A stretch of 64,000 nt of DNA, taken from the NCBI RefSeq assembly GCF_025950095.1, contig NZ_JAPDDR010000003.1:1-64000 (forward strand). Direction: 5' to 3'. How positions within the stretch are numbered: position 1 is the first letter of the stretch; each line of letters opens with the position of its first letter. The position numbers were made by a program, and so were the translations under genes. The notes beneath the pieces were generated by a model that did not search any database, was not told the DNA's origin, and saw only the letters and a program-made list of their open reading frames with translations. Positions 18,477-28,283 of the stretch are shown piece after piece. Source of the DNA: Luteolibacter rhizosphaerae. Lineage in GTDB: Bacteria; Verrucomicrobiota; Verrucomicrobiia; Verrucomicrobiales; Akkermansiaceae.

Positions 18477-18713
18477 GTCTTACACCCGTTGAGATAGAGG
18501 GCTTCTCTGGAGAAGCTCCGAAGCAGCCGTTCAACCGCAGATTAGCGGGATAGACGCAGATGAAGAGGATTGGGACCGGGATGGATCCGGTGGATGAGAT
18601 AGGGATGAAGGTGGGTTTTCTCGCTTCGAGGGATTCGTGCTCTTGGGGGCTCTATGAAGGGCGCGAGACGCACCCTCTCCTTGTGCAGGCAGTGTCGGAC
18701 CCTTCAAGGCGAT
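18477..18713. repeat. Intergenic stretch with one degenerate repeat (copy B)
   Basis: This gap between the terminator and the GIY-YIG stop holds caaccgcagattagcgggat at 18533-18552 and agacgcagatgaagagg at 18554-18570. These are a weaker relative of the intergenic repeats at 15533-15660 and 30031-30110. I see no gene or RNA in the rest. Confidence 0.5.
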
Positions 18714-19532
18714 TCAGAGAGAGAGTTCCAAGGGGAGAAGGGATGGGTCGGGGGCGAGAGCACTGGGAGGAAGGAGGACTCGGGTGGCCTTAGCGGCGTA
18801 GCTTTGGAGCTGGTCGCGTTGGTCGGTCCAGAATTCCTGCTCGGGGAGGGAGGCGGCGGGAGGGATGGCGTCGAGGAGGGCGAGAAGATCGGCGGCATCA
18901 CCGCGGGCGGCGCTGGCCAAGGTTTGCCATGCCCATGCGGGATCGGGCAGGACGAGAGAGAGGCTGAGCGGCGCGGAGGGGCGGATGAGTCCGCAGGGGT
19001 AGCGGTGGATGGGTGTATCCGGACAGGCGGCGCGATAGACGCAGCGGGCGAGGACGCCGAAGAGATGACGGAAGCCGGGCGAAAGCGGGCCGATCTCGCC
19101 CTGCTGCCGCTGGACCTGAAGCCGGAGGCGGCCGGAGACCACGCCACCATCGAGCCACCACGGCTGACCGATCCAAACGCCGGCACGATTGAAGGGGGGG
19201 CGGTGCTGGAGGAGAAGTTCGCTCTCGCGAGCGATGGCGCAAGCCGGGGATTCGCAGATCTCCCAATCGATGCGATGGATGCGAGCAACGAGCCTGAGGG
19301 TGCGGCGGGGGTGGCGGCCTTCGACGACATGGCGGTAACTGCCCAAGCGTCCGCGGAGGCTGGCCGATTGGCCGATGTAGAGAAGCTTATCGGTCCGATC
19401 GGTGAAGAAGTAGACGCCCGGGAGCTCCGGGAGATTGAGGAAGAAGTCCCGGCCAAAGCGCTGGGTGAGAACATTCTCCAAGGAGAATAGCCCGGGCTGC
19501 TTGGATCGGGTGATGACGGGACTCTCCGGCAT
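18714..19532 (-). CDS. GIY-YIG nuclease-domain protein (UvrC-N-terminal-like)
   Basis: 272 residues from the ATG at 19532; a TTG at 19571 is an alternative start. The GIY-YIG fold is at about 30-110: LPGVYFFTDRTDKLLYIGQS, then Arg in LRGRLGSY, and a Glu in ARESELLLQHRPPFN that fits the metal-binding Glu plus the KPPYN-like tail of UvrC and Cho. The helix-hairpin-helix and UvrBC-interaction modules of UvrC are absent, so it resembles Cho-type or stand-alone excision nucleases. The C-terminal half (about 130-272, with ARCVYRAACPDTPIHRYPCG holding three Cys) matches nothing I recognise. A DNA repair role is inferred from the family. Confidence 0.8.
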   Translation of the reverse strand: MPESPVITRSKQPGLFSLENVLTQRFGRDFFLNLPELPGVYFFTDRTDKLLYIGQSASLRGRLGSYRHVVEGRHPRRTLRLVARIHRIDWEICESPACAIARESELLLQHRPPFNRAGVWIGQPWWLDGGVVSGRLRLQVQRQQGEIGPLSPGFRHLFGVLARCVYRAACPDTPIHRYPCGLIRPSAPLSLSLVLPDPAWAWQTLASAARGDAADLLALLDAIPPAASLPEQEFWTDQRDQLQSYAAKATRVLLPPSALAPDPSLLPLELSL

Positions 19533-19785
19533 GCAAGGAGGCGAGAATAACAGAGCGGTAGAAGGGGCCAATCCCCTTCCCTGCGCATTTCGCGGTCCAA
19601 GCTATCCGGTATCATTACGTCATCATGACTAGAACATACACGCCACCTGGAGCGAAGGCCGACGATTGTCGAGATCGGGCTTTATCTTCGGTCAATGGCG
19701 GGATTCCGGCTGGACCTCTCAGGAAAAGAGAGGCTTCCCAAAGCGGTGCGGTGATTTGTATGATTCCCAAACCGCTGATCCTACC

Positions 19786-22134
19786 ATGAAAGCCCATCCG
19801 ATCCTCGCACTGGCGTTCGGCCTGGCGGCGCTTCAGCCGCTCGCTTCGCTCGCCCAAGCTCCTGCCGCAGCGAAGCACCGCTTTGAAATCGGGGAGACGG
19901 AGCTGCTGCTGGACGGCAAGCGGATGCAGATCCGCTGCGGTGAGCTGCACTTCGCGCGGGTGCCCAAGGAGTATTGGAGGCATCGCCTGCAGCTCTGCAA
20001 GGCGATGGGGCTGAATACGGTGTGTGCCTATCTATTCTGGAACCTGCATGAATTCGAGAAGGGGAAATACAACTGGGAAGGTCAGGCGGATGCGGCGGAA
20101 TTCTGCCGGTTGGCACAAGAGGAAGGGCTGTGGGTGATCCTGAGGCCGGGGCCCTATGCTTGTGCGGAGTGGGACGGTGGAGGCCTGCCATGGTGGCTGC
20201 TGAAGAAGCCGGACATCGCGCTGCGATCGCAGGACCCGGACTTCATGGCGGCGAGCAAGGCATGGCTGGCAGAGGTGGGCCGGGTGCTGGGGCCGCTGCA
20301 GGTGACCAAAGGCGGGCCGATCCTGATGGCGCAGGTGGAGAACGAGTACGGCTTCTACGGCAAGGATGCCGAGTATATGGGGCGGATGCGGCAGGCGACG
20401 ATCGACGCGGGATTCGATATCCCGCTCTTCGCGTGCAATCCGACGGGCAGCCTGTGGAACGGCAAGCGGGATGATCTCTTCAACGTGGTGAACTTCGGCA
20501 GCGATCCGGCGACGGGCTTCAAGAAGCTGCGCGAGGTGCAGCCGAAGGGGCCGCTGATGTGCGGGGAGTTCTATCCGGGATGGTTCGATACCTGGGGCGC
20601 GCCGCATCATCTGGGCAAGACGGAGACCTACTTGGCGGATCTGGATTACATGCTGAACGCGGGGGCTTCCTTCAGCATCTATATGGCGCACGGGGGAACC
20701 TCCTTCGGGCTATGGGCAGGGGCGGACCGTCCCTTCAAACCGGACACGAGCAGCTACGACTACGATGCACCGATCAGCGAGGCGGGATGGATCGGCGACA
20801 AATTCGAGCGGACGCGTCAACTAATGTCCCGCTATCTGCTGCCGGGCGAGAAGCTGAGCGATCCACCGGCGCCGAAGCCGGTGATCGAGATCCCGGCATT
20901 CCAGCTCACGGAGACGGCGGCGGTGCTCGCGAACCTGCCGGAGGCGATCAAGGACAGCGCGCCGCGCCATATGGAGGCCTACGACCAAGGGCACGGGTGC
21001 ACGGTGTATCGTACTACACTTCCAGTAGGTCCGGCGGCGAAGCTGCAGCTCGATCAAGTGCACGACTTCGCATGGGTATATCTGGACGGGAAGGAAGTCG
21101 GTGTGATGGACCGGCGTTCGCGGCGCTTCCACGTGAACCTGCCGGAACGAAAGGAGGAGGCTCGGCTGGACATCCTGGTGGAAGCGATGGGTCACGTGAA
21201 CTTCGGCGTGGAGATCCACGACCGGAAGGGAATCCACGGCAAGGTGCAACTGGTGGAGGCTGCGAAGACGAGCGAGCTGAAGGGTGCGTGGGAGATCTTC
21301 CCGCTGAAGCTGGATGCGCCACTGCTTGCGGGACTGAAGTGGAAGCCGGCGGACAAGGATGAGAGCGGGCCAAGATTCTGGCGCGGCGGATTCACGCTGG
21401 CGAAGGCTGAGGATACCTTCCTGGACATGCGGAGCTGGGGGAAGGGCGTGATCTGGGTGAACGGCCACTGCCTGGCGCGGCACTGGAACATCGGGCCGAC
21501 ACAGACGGCCTACATGCCGGGAGCCTGGCTGAAGGAGGGCAAGAACGAGGTGATCGTGCTGGATCTAACAGGACCGACGGAGGCGACGATGGCAGGGCTG
21601 AGCAAGCCGATCCTGGACGAGCTGCGGCCTGAGCTGGACTTCGCCCGCAAGGGGACGAAGAAGAGCACGCTGGAGTTGGGCGACCATGTGGCGGACTTGA
21701 GCGCGAGCTTCAGCGCGGGAGCCGACGCGCAAGACGTGAAGTTCGCGACGCCGCTGGAGGGATCGCAATTCGTGCTGGAGGCGCTGAGCGCGCATGATGG
21801 CAAGCCTTACGCGGCGATCGCGGAGCTGGATCTACTGGATCCGGCTGGGAACTCGATCTCCCATGCGAGCTGGACGATCGCGTATGTGGATAGCGAGGAA
21901 CTGGTGGGTGAGGATGGCTCCGCCTCCAATGCGATCAACGGGCAGACGGCGGACTTCTGGCACTCCGAGTGGAAGACCGTGCAACCGGGCTATCCGCACC
22001 GGCTGGTGATCGACTTGGGGGCGAAGACGGCGATCGGTGGATTCCGATATACGCCGCGTGCGGGGAACAATCCGGGACGGATCAAGGACTACCGGGTGCA
22101 CGTGGGGAGCGGCTTCGTGAAGGAAGCGAAGTGA
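19786..22134 (+). CDS. Secreted beta-galactosidase, glycoside hydrolase family 35
   Basis: 782 residues from the ATG at 19786 with a signal peptide ([20 protein letters not shown], then SLAQA). GH35 catalytic residues are visible: acid/base Glu187 in [11 protein letters not shown] and nucleophile Glu261 in [14 protein letters not shown]. The family entrance motif [16 protein letters not shown] and [20 protein letters not shown] are intact. Middle beta domains follow ([31 protein letters not shown]). The last 110 residues look like an F5/8 type C (discoidin) carbohydrate-binding domain ([20 protein letters not shown]) that ends early. The enzyme removes terminal beta-galactose from oligo- or polysaccharides outside the cytoplasm. 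Confidence 0.94.
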   Translation: MKAHPILALAFGLAALQPLASLAQAPAAAKHRFEIGETELLLDGKRMQIRCGELHFARVPKEYWRHRLQLCKAMGLNTVCAYLFWNLHEFEKGKYNWEGQADAAEFCRLAQEEGLWVILRPGPYACAEWDGGGLPWWLLKKPDIALRSQDPDFMAASKAWLAEVGRVLGPLQVTKGGPILMAQVENEYGFYGKDAEYMGRMRQATIDAGFDIPLFACNPTGSLWNGKRDDLFNVVNFGSDPATGFKKLREVQPKGPLMCGEFYPGWFDTWGAPHHLGKTETYLADLDYMLNAGASFSIYMAHGGTSFGLWAGADRPFKPDTSSYDYDAPISEAGWIGDKFERTRQLMSRYLLPGEKLSDPPAPKPVIEIPAFQLTETAAVLANLPEAIKDSAPRHMEAYDQGHGCTVYRTTLPVGPAAKLQLDQVHDFAWVYLDGKEVGVMDRRSRRFHVNLPERKEEARLDILVEAMGHVNFGVEIHDRKGIHGKVQLVEAAKTSELKGAWEIFPLKLDAPLLAGLKWKPADKDESGPRFWRGGFTLAKAEDTFLDMRSWGKGVIWVNGHCLARHWNIGPTQTAYMPGAWLKEGKNEVIVLDLTGPTEATMAGLSKPILDELRPELDFARKGTKKSTLELGDHVADLSASFSAGADAQDVKFATPLEGSQFVLEALSAHDGKPYAAIAELDLLDPAGNSISHASWTIAYVDSEELVGEDGSASNAINGQTADFWHSEWKTVQPGYPHRLVIDLGAKTAIGGFRYTPRAGNNPGRIKDYRVHVGSGFVKEAK

Positions 22135-22192
22135 GCGGCGTTTTCCGGGCATCGCGGGTTGCGGGGATGGCATCCCGATCCACTGTGCCCGG

Positions 22193-23206
22193 ATGATGAA
22201 GCTCGCTGTCTCCGCCTTGCTCGCGCCCATTTGTCTGATCGCACCGGCACTGGCGCAAGATTCCTCGCTTGAGAAAGTACCGGCTCTGGATGCGGAGTTG
22301 AGCGGCTATGCTTATCCCTTCGAGGAACAGAAGCTGGCGCTGACCGAGCAGGGGCAGGCGCTGACGATGGTCTACATGGACCTGAAGCCGGAGGGAACGG
22401 CGAACGGGAGGACTGCGCTGCTGCTGCACGGGAAGAATTTCTCCGGAGCGTACTGGGAGCGCACGGCGAAGGAGCTTTCGCAGCGCGGCTTCCGCGTGGT
22501 GATGCCGGACCAGATCGGCTTCGGGAAATCGAGCAAGCCGGTGAATCTCCAATACAGCTTCCAGATGATGGCGGCGCACACGAAGGTGCTGCTGGAGCAT
22601 CTGAAGATCGAGAAGGCGGAGGTGATCGGCCACTCGATGGGCGGGATGGTGGCGACGCGATTCGCGCTGATGTATCCGGCCGCGACGGGGAAACTGGTGC
22701 TGGTGAACCCGATCGGGCTGGAGGACTGGAAGCGCAAGGTGCCCTACCAGAGCATCGATGCGGCGACGGCATCGGAGATGAAGAAGGAGCCGAAGGATGT
22801 GAAGGAATACATGCGGACGGTGTACTTCGACGGGAAATGGAAGGAGGAGTATGATGCGCTGATCACGATCCAGGCCGGATGGATGAAGGGCCCGGACAAG
22901 GAGAAGATGGCCCGGGTGAGTGCGATGACTTCCGACATGGTGATAACGCAGCCGGTGCTCTACGAGTTCCCGGATGTGACGGCGCCAACGCTGCTGATCA
23001 TCGGGGAGCGGGATCGCACCGCGATCGGGAAGAACCTCGTATCGAAGGAAGTGGCCGCAACGATGGGGCAGTATCAGGTGCTGGGAAAAGCGGCGGCGGA
23101 GGCGATCCCGGGCGCGAAGCTGGTGGCGCTGGAAGGAGTAGGGCACGCCCCGCAGGCGGAGGTGTTCGAGGATTACCTGAAGGCTCTGTTAGATTTCCTG
23201 AAGTGA
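22193..23206 (+). CDS. Secreted alpha/beta hydrolase
   Basis: 337 residues with a signal peptide ending at PALAQ. The full catalytic triad is visible: nucleophile Ser148 in VIGHSMGGM, Asp274 in IIGERDRT and His318 in EGVGHAP. The oxyanion region is [14 protein letters not shown] lid of about 70 residues separates the core strands. The nearest named relatives are epoxide-hydrolase or esterase-like fold members, but the substrate cannot be assigned. It starts 58 bases after the GH35 stop on the same strand, so it may share that transcript. It converges with PPK2, with only three bases between the stops. Confidence 0.88.
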   Translation: MMKLAVSALLAPICLIAPALAQDSSLEKVPALDAELSGYAYPFEEQKLALTEQGQALTMVYMDLKPEGTANGRTALLLHGKNFSGAYWERTAKELSQRGFRVVMPDQIGFGKSSKPVNLQYSFQMMAAHTKVLLEHLKIEKAEVIGHSMGGMVATRFALMYPAATGKLVLVNPIGLEDWKRKVPYQSIDAATASEMKKEPKDVKEYMRTVYFDGKWKEEYDALITIQAGWMKGPDKEKMARVSAMTSDMVITQPVLYEFPDVTAPTLLIIGERDRTAIGKNLVSKEVAATMGQYQVLGKAAAEAIPGAKLVALEGVGHAPQAEVFEDYLKALLDFLK

Positions 23207-23209
23207 CGT

Positions 23210-24130
23210 CTATTCGGCGGGCTTGGCCTTGGTGAGGAGCTTGCGAGCCTCTTCGAGAACGGCGCGCTGCGAATCGTCGATCTGCGGGAAGTGCAGTTCG
23301 ACGGAGGCGAGGGCATCGACGATGGCGGCGGCGACGACGACGCGGGTGTACCATTTGTTATCCGCGGGCACGACGAACCATGGCGCGTCTTCGGTGGAGG
23401 TGTTGCGGATGGTCTTCTCGTAGGCTTCCTGATATTCCTTCCAGTGCTCGCGCTCCTCGACATCGCCCATGCGGAACTTCCAGTTCTTCTCGGGTTCATC
23501 GAGCCGGGAGAGCAGTCGTTTGCGTTGCTCGCCCTTCGAGACATGGAGGAAGAATTTGCGGACGATGGTGCCGTTGCGGACGAGATGCTTCTCGAAGTTG
23601 CGGATGTCGTCGAAGCGTTCCTTCCAAATGTTGTCGGTGAAGAGCGGGTCGGGGAGCTTTTGGGCTTTCAGGATCTCCGGATGGACGCGGGCGACGAGAG
23701 TTTCCTCATAGTAAGAGCGATTGAAGATGCCGATGCGGCCGCGCTCGGGGAGCTCGAGCATGCAGCGCCAGAGCCAGGTGTGGTCCTGCTCGCGCGAGCT
23801 GGGCACGCCGAAGGAGGTGACCTGGCAGCCCTGCGGATTGATGCCGGACATGACGTGCTTGATCGCGCCGTCCTTGCCCGCGGCATCCATGGCCTGGAAG
23901 ATGAGGAGCACGGACCAGCGGTCCTGGGCGTAGAGGCGCTCTTGCATTTCGGAGAGGGCGTCGCGGCCCTCGGCTAGGGCCTGCTCCGCGCTTTCCTTGC
24001 CGTCCTTCGGGAAGGGGCCGGTATCGCCGGGGTCGATGTCCTTCAGGCGGAAGTCCTTCCCGTCATCGATGCGGTAGCGCTTCGAGATGTCGCGGGCGTG
24101 GCGGAGGAGTTCCTTGGTTTTCTCGTTCAT
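23210..24130 (-). CDS. PPK2-family polyphosphate kinase
   Basis: 306 residues, full length for a single-domain PPK2. The Walker A is AMDAAGKDGAIKHVM (Lys86); in this family the usual residue after KDG is G or A. The lid and Walker B region are GIFNRSYYEETLVARVH and RFDDIRNFEKHLV. The R/K-rich lid (KGEQRKRLLSRLDEPEKNWKF) is typical. PPK2 enzymes transfer phosphate between polyphosphate and nucleotides; the FNRSYYE-type lid points to the PPK2 class I/III cluster that makes ADP or ATP from polyphosphate. It follows chrA by 62 bases and may be cotranscribed. Confidence 0.92.
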   Translation of the reverse strand: MNEKTKELLRHARDISKRYRIDDGKDFRLKDIDPGDTGPFPKDGKESAEQALAEGRDALSEMQERLYAQDRWSVLLIFQAMDAAGKDGAIKHVMSGINPQGCQVTSFGVPSSREQDHTWLWRCMLELPERGRIGIFNRSYYEETLVARVHPEILKAQKLPDPLFTDNIWKERFDDIRNFEKHLVRNGTIVRKFFLHVSKGEQRKRLLSRLDEPEKNWKFRMGDVEEREHWKEYQEAYEKTIRNTSTEDAPWFVVPADNKWYTRVVVAAAIVDALASVELHFPQIDDSQRAVLEEARKLLTKAKPAE

Positions 24131-24192
24131 GATGGAGCTACGGCATCATGCTTTAGCATGGGTGCGGTGCCCCGTCATGCAACAATCGCGGC

Positions 24193-25500
24193 TCAGGCGA
24201 GCAGCTTCGCGGCAGCACCGAGGATGGCGCAAACGCTCAGGACGGGGATGACGCCGATCTTGAAGCGCTCCATGGCGATCAAGGAGACGACGGCGGCGAC
24301 GACGACAAAGAGATCGAAGCGGCCGGATTCCGGCCAGAGGGCATGGATGGAGAAGCCGATGGCAAGATCCAGGATCACGCCGACGACGGCGGCGGTGATG
24401 GCGGTGAGGGCTGAAGCCAAGGCGGGCTTCTCGCGCAGGCCCTCGACATGCGGTGCGCCGAGGAAGACGAAAAGGAAGCAGGGCAGGAAGGTGACCCAGG
24501 TGGTGATCGCGGCTCCGAGCGTGGCGGCGAGCAGCGGTGGCAGATCGCCGGGGTGCTGCCATGCGGCGACGAAGCCGACAAACTGCAGCACCATGATGAG
24601 GGGACCGGGAGTGGTTTCCGCGAGGCCTAGGCCGGCCATCATCTGGCGCTGACCGAGCCAGCCATAGTGTTCAACGACCATTTGCGAGACGTAGGGCAGG
24701 ACGGCATAGGCACCGCCGACGGTGACGAGGGCAGCCTTGCTGAAGAAGAGTCCTTCCTGGAAAGGAACGCTCTGCCAGCCTAGCCACTGTCCGCATAGTA
24801 GCACCGGCAGCCACCAGAGGGTCAGGCAGAGGAGGCTGATCTTGGCGCTGCGTGCCCAGGTGGCGGGAGCACCGGGAGGGAGCGCGACGACCAGATGATC
24901 CTCATGGCCGGACTTGCCGTGGCCTTTGCCGGCGGGGAACTGCTTCGGGAAACGCTTGCCGCCGAGATAGCCGATGAGCACGGCGGCGAGGATGATGATG
25001 ACAAAGGAGACCTTGAAGAAGTGGATCGCGACGAAGGAAAGCAGCGCGAGAGTCCATAGGGAGGGCGAGCGGAGAGCCTTCGAGCCGATGCGTTTCACGG
25101 CGGAGAAGACGATCGCGATGACGGCGGGAATCAGGCCGTAGAAGAGACCTTGAATCCAATTCACCTCGCCGCCGGCCATGTAGAGCCAGCTCAGGCCCCA
25201 GAGGATGAAGACGGAGGGCAGCACAAATAGCGCTCCGGCCGCGATGCCGCCGCGAGAGCCGTGAAGGCGCCAGCCCAGGTAGGTGGCGAGCTGCTGTGCC
25301 TCCGGGCCAGGGAGGAGCATGCAGAAATTCAGCGCGTGCAGGAAATGATCCTCGGAGAGCCAGCGGCGGCGCTCGACGAGTTCCTTGTGCATGATGGCGA
25401 TCTGGCCGGCAGGGCCGCCGAAGCTGATCCAGCCGAGCTTGATCCAGAAGCGCAGGGCCTCCCGGAAGGAGGGAATGGGCGGCGCTTCGTCGGGATTCAT
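24193..25500 (-). CDS. chrA: Chromate transporter ChrA (two-domain CHR family)
   Basis: 435 residues from the ATG at 25500, about twelve transmembrane segments. Both homologous CHR halves are present. Half 1 carries FGGPAGQIAIMHKELVE and LLPGPEAQQLATYLGW; half 2 carries VTVGGAYAVLPYV and GLGLAETTPGPLIMVLQFVG. These are the conserved motifs of long-chain ChrA transporters, which export chromate or related oxyanions from the cytoplasm. The gene begins 8 bases after the aminotransferase stop, so they share a transcript. No chrB regulator is nearby. Confidence 0.93.
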   Translation of the reverse strand: MNPDEAPPIPSFREALRFWIKLGWISFGGPAGQIAIMHKELVERRRWLSEDHFLHALNFCMLLPGPEAQQLATYLGWRLHGSRGGIAAGALFVLPSVFILWGLSWLYMAGGEVNWIQGLFYGLIPAVIAIVFSAVKRIGSKALRSPSLWTLALLSFVAIHFFKVSFVIIILAAVLIGYLGGKRFPKQFPAGKGHGKSGHEDHLVVALPPGAPATWARSAKISLLCLTLWWLPVLLCGQWLGWQSVPFQEGLFFSKAALVTVGGAYAVLPYVSQMVVEHYGWLGQRQMMAGLGLAETTPGPLIMVLQFVGFVAAWQHPGDLPPLLAATLGAAITTWVTFLPCFLFVFLGAPHVEGLREKPALASALTAITAAVVGVILDLAIGFSIHALWPESGRFDLFVVVAAVVSLIAMERFKIGVIPVLSVCAILGAAAKLLA

Positions 25501-25508
25501 TCGTGCTA

Positions 25509-26663
25509 CTATCGGTTCCGTAGTTTCAACAGGCGTTCGCCCGCGGCATGCAGGGTATCCTCGCCCTTGGCGAAATGGAAGCGGATGAGATGATTCACCG
25601 GCTCGCGGAAGAAGCTCGATCCTGCAACACCTGCGACACCGAGTTCCTTGATGAACCACTCGGAGGCGGCGGTGTCATCGGCGAAACCGAGCGAGGAGAT
25701 GTCGAGCATCACGAAGTAGGTACCCTGCGGTTCGGTGAAGGGCAGGCCGAGCTGGCGGAGGTAGGCGAGCAGCACCTCCTTCTTCTTCGCATACTGGTCG
25801 CGCAGGGCGGTGTAGTAGCTATCCGGCAATTCCAGGCCGGCGACTGCGGCTTCCTGCAGCGGAGCGGCGGCACCGACGGTGAGGAAGTCATGGACCTTCC
25901 GCGCTTCCGCGATCACGCGCTCGGAAGCTTGGACATAGCCCAAGCGCCAGCCGGTGATGGAGTAGGTCTTGGAGAGCGAGTTGCAGGTGATGGTGCGCTC
26001 GAAGGCTCCGGGCAGTGCGGCGACATGAACGTGCTCGTGGGGATCGAAGACGATGTGCTCGTACGGTTCGTCCGTGATGATGAAGGTGTCGTGCTTCTCG
26101 GCGAGCTCGAGGATGAACAGGAGCTCCTCACGGGTGAAGACCTTGCCGGTGGGGTTCGAGGGATTGCAGACCACGATGGCCTTCGGCTTCTGCTCGAAGG
26201 CCTTGGCGAGTTCCTCGCGATCGAAGGCGAAGTCGGGCGGGCGCAGGGCGACGTAGATCGGCTCGGCCCCGGAGAGGATCGCATCCGCGGCGTAGTTCTC
26301 GTAGAAGGGTGAGAAGACGATGACTTTGTCACCCGGATTGCAGGCGGTCATCATGGCCACCATCATGGCCTCCGTGCTGCCGCAGGTGACGACGAGGTGA
26401 AGATCCGGGTCGAGGGGCAGGCCGCTGAAGCGGGTGATTTTCCGCGCCAAGGCCTCGCGAAAGCGCGGAGCTCCCCAAGTGACGGCGTATTGGTGATGCG
26501 AACCCCGGGTGGCGCGCTCCAGCGCGGCGAGCAATTCCTCCGGCGGATCGAAGTCGGGGAAACCCTGAGCCAGATTGATGGCTCCATGGCGGGCGGCCAG
26601 CCGGGAGGTGCCCCGGATCACGGACTCGGTGAAAGCGCTGAGACGGGTGGCGGTCGCGGGCAT
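25509..26663 (-). CDS. PLP-dependent aminotransferase class I/II (methionine/kynurenine type)
   Basis: 384 residues from the ATG at 26663; a TTG ten codons upstream (26693) is possible but has no support. Fold type I signatures: INLAQGFPDFDPPEEL at the N-terminus, VVCNPSNPTGKVF, and the PLP lysine in NSLSKTYSITGWRLGY, with Arg in LIRFHFAK for the substrate carboxylate. The pattern IN(L)xQGFPDFDxP is characteristic of the YbdL/kynurenine aminotransferase cluster, which uses methionine or aromatic amino acids. Full length. It leads a transcript with chrA. Confidence 0.88.
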   Translation of the reverse strand: MPATATRLSAFTESVIRGTSRLAARHGAINLAQGFPDFDPPEELLAALERATRGSHHQYAVTWGAPRFREALARKITRFSGLPLDPDLHLVVTCGSTEAMMVAMMTACNPGDKVIVFSPFYENYAADAILSGAEPIYVALRPPDFAFDREELAKAFEQKPKAIVVCNPSNPTGKVFTREELLFILELAEKHDTFIITDEPYEHIVFDPHEHVHVAALPGAFERTITCNSLSKTYSITGWRLGYVQASERVIAEARKVHDFLTVGAAAPLQEAAVAGLELPDSYYTALRDQYAKKKEVLLAYLRQLGLPFTEPQGTYFVMLDISSLGFADDTAASEWFIKELGVAGVAGSSFFREPVNHLIRFHFAKGEDTLHAAGERLLKLRNR

Positions 26664-26829
26664 CGGTTCGCGGAGGTTTTGGCTTTCCACCAAGGCTTTG
26701 AACAGTCCGGAGTCCCACCACCCCGGCCGTGACCGGGGGAGCCAGAGGCGCTCAGATCACCCTGCCAATACCCCGAAACTCCGCAGTATTCCGGCGTTTT
26801 CGGCACCAAACCGATCTATGCAAAAAGCT

Positions 26830-26980
26830 GCAAAAAATAAATTAAACCGGTCGTTGGTTTCCTGACATCTCCAGGATGAACATTGTCCAATGGCCCAAAG
26901 AGCCGGAGGTCACTGCCCTCTCCTCCGACCCTTCCCCGGGCCCCGTCCGCTTCCAATACAGGCGGACGGGGCTTTTCGTT
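26830..26980 (+). ncRNA. Possible short plus-strand transcript (sRNA or 44-codon ORF)
   Basis: An AT-rich stretch (26819-26845, gcaaaaaataaattaaacc) precedes about 100 bases that end in a strong intrinsic terminator. Between them an ATG at 26876 opens 44 codons (MNIVQWPKEPEVTALSSDPS...) ending at 27010. The terminator hairpin lies inside that frame, which argues for an untranslated RNA rather than a protein. Neither the promoter nor the RNA is proven. Confidence 0.3.
26941..26980 (+). terminator. Intrinsic terminator, 10-bp perfect stem
   Basis: Stem ccccgtccgc (26941-26950) with gcggacgggg (26962-26971), followed by cttttcgttt on the plus strand. On the minus strand the side after the stem is GC-rich with no T tract, so it points rightward, against the lipoprotein gene that ends at 26997. 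Confidence 0.75.
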
Positions 26981-26996
26981 TCCGGGGACGAAGGTA

Positions 26997-28283
26997 TCAG
27001 CGGCTGGTAATGTCCTCGATGAAGAGGCGGGTGCGCTCTTTCAGGATGGGATCGCTGAAGTACTGGAGGATGCCGAGGGCGAGGTCCTTCTTCCGGGCGT
27101 GAGAAGCGCGGGCACAGATGGAGCGCAGGGCTTCATCGCGATGGGTACCGGAGGGCAAGGAAGGAAGGAGGGCGAGCGCTTCCTGCGGCTCTTGGTCGTA
27201 GATAGAAAGCATGGCCTTCGCCGCCTCCGGCCGACCCTGCTCCACGGCCCAATCGAAGGCCGGACGGGGCTGCCGTTCGGCCCAAGCTGAAACGAGTTGG
27301 CCGACTTGCTCTGAAGAAAGCGCGGCGACAGCCGGCTGATCGAGGCTGGCCGCGTAGGCGGCGGGATCGCGTTGGATCGCGGCATCCCGGACGAGATCGG
27401 CGATGGCAGGGTCCACGTCCGAGAGCTCGGCGAGAAGAGGCGCGGGAGGAGCATCGCCTGCGGCGGCGAGGGCTTGGCGGGCAAGGAAGGCACGGGCTGC
27501 TGGAGTGGTGGCGGCGCGGAGGGTAAGCAGCCAGTCCTCTGACTTCAGCACGGGCCTGGCCTCGGAGTAGTGGCTGAAGTAACTGCCGGATTTCCCCAGA
27601 AGGGCGAGCTCATCAGCGCTCAACTCTTGCGAGAGTTCGTCAAGCCATGCTGCGGCGGCCCGGGGATCCTGCCTGAGATAGTCAACCACGAAATCGGCAA
27701 GAATCGCGAGCTTCCCGGTGCTTTCCGGAATCTGGTCGAGATAGGCGAGACGCTGGTCGGGAGGAATCTCCAGCAGGCTGAGGCCCCACACGCCCACCTG
27801 CAGGGATCGCGGAATCTCCGTGGTCACAAAGCTCGCGAGCGTTTCAGGATCCTGTTTCGCGAGGTTGCATGCGATTGCCTCCGCGGCGCTCATCCGAGCA
27901 CTCATCAAACCGTCCCGCCACTCCGCGAGCAGCTTGCGGGCATAGGCGGGATCGGTCTTCGAGAGCTGGATGAGCAACAGCGAGATCGCACTATCCCGGT
28001 TACTCGCCGGCGGCAACTTGCGGATCTCTTTCAGGCTCTCCTCGGCATCGGCAGCCGTGATTCCCTCCTGCGGGATGATTTCTCCGCTAGCAAGAATCGA
28101 GAGCTTCGGGGTGCGAAGCATGAAGCCCTGCTGAGTTTGGCCGAACTGGGTGGATATCGCCGGGTCGGAGGTGGGGGCAGGAGGATTTCCGGGAAGCGGG
28201 TCCGATGAAGCATTTGCCGCGGGCTTATCGTCCCGACAGGCCACGAGCACGCAGACGAGTGGAATGAGGATGAAACGCTTCAT
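26997..28283 (-). CDS. Lipoprotein with alpha-helical repeat domain, partner of the sigma factor
   Basis: 428 residues. The N-terminus MKRFILIPLVCVLVAC is a lipoprotein signal with lipobox LVAC (Cys16), followed by a low-complexity linker rich in P, S and A. The rest is all-helical, built from irregular 30-40-residue repeats (DPRAAAAWLDELSQEL, DPAAYAASLDQPAVAA, QPRPAFDWAVEQGRPEA). No catalytic motif is visible. Its ATG overlaps the stop of the sigma-factor gene (ATGA), so the two are translationally coupled. The similar helical texture of the sigma factor's C-terminal part suggests the two meet in the periplasm; that is inference. Confidence 0.75.
   Translation of the reverse strand: MKRFILIPLVCVLVACRDDKPAANASSDPLPGNPPAPTSDPAISTQFGQTQQGFMLRTPKLSILASGEIIPQEGITAADAEESLKEIRKLPPASNRDSAISLLLIQLSKTDPAYARKLLAEWRDGLMSARMSAAEAIACNLAKQDPETLASFVTTEIPRSLQVGVWGLSLLEIPPDQRLAYLDQIPESTGKLAILADFVVDYLRQDPRAAAAWLDELSQELSADELALLGKSGSYFSHYSEARPVLKSEDWLLTLRAATTPAARAFLARQALAAAGDAPPAPLLAELSDVDPAIADLVRDAAIQRDPAAYAASLDQPAVAALSSEQVGQLVSAWAERQPRPAFDWAVEQGRPEAAKAMLSIYDQEPQEALALLPSLPSGTHRDEALRSICARASHARKKDLALGILQYFSDPILKERTRLFIEDITSR

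Noticed and set aside
24147-24160. Hairpin catgc-ttta-gcatg between chrA and PPK2
   Set aside because: Short stem, no T tract, between genes that are probably cotranscribed.
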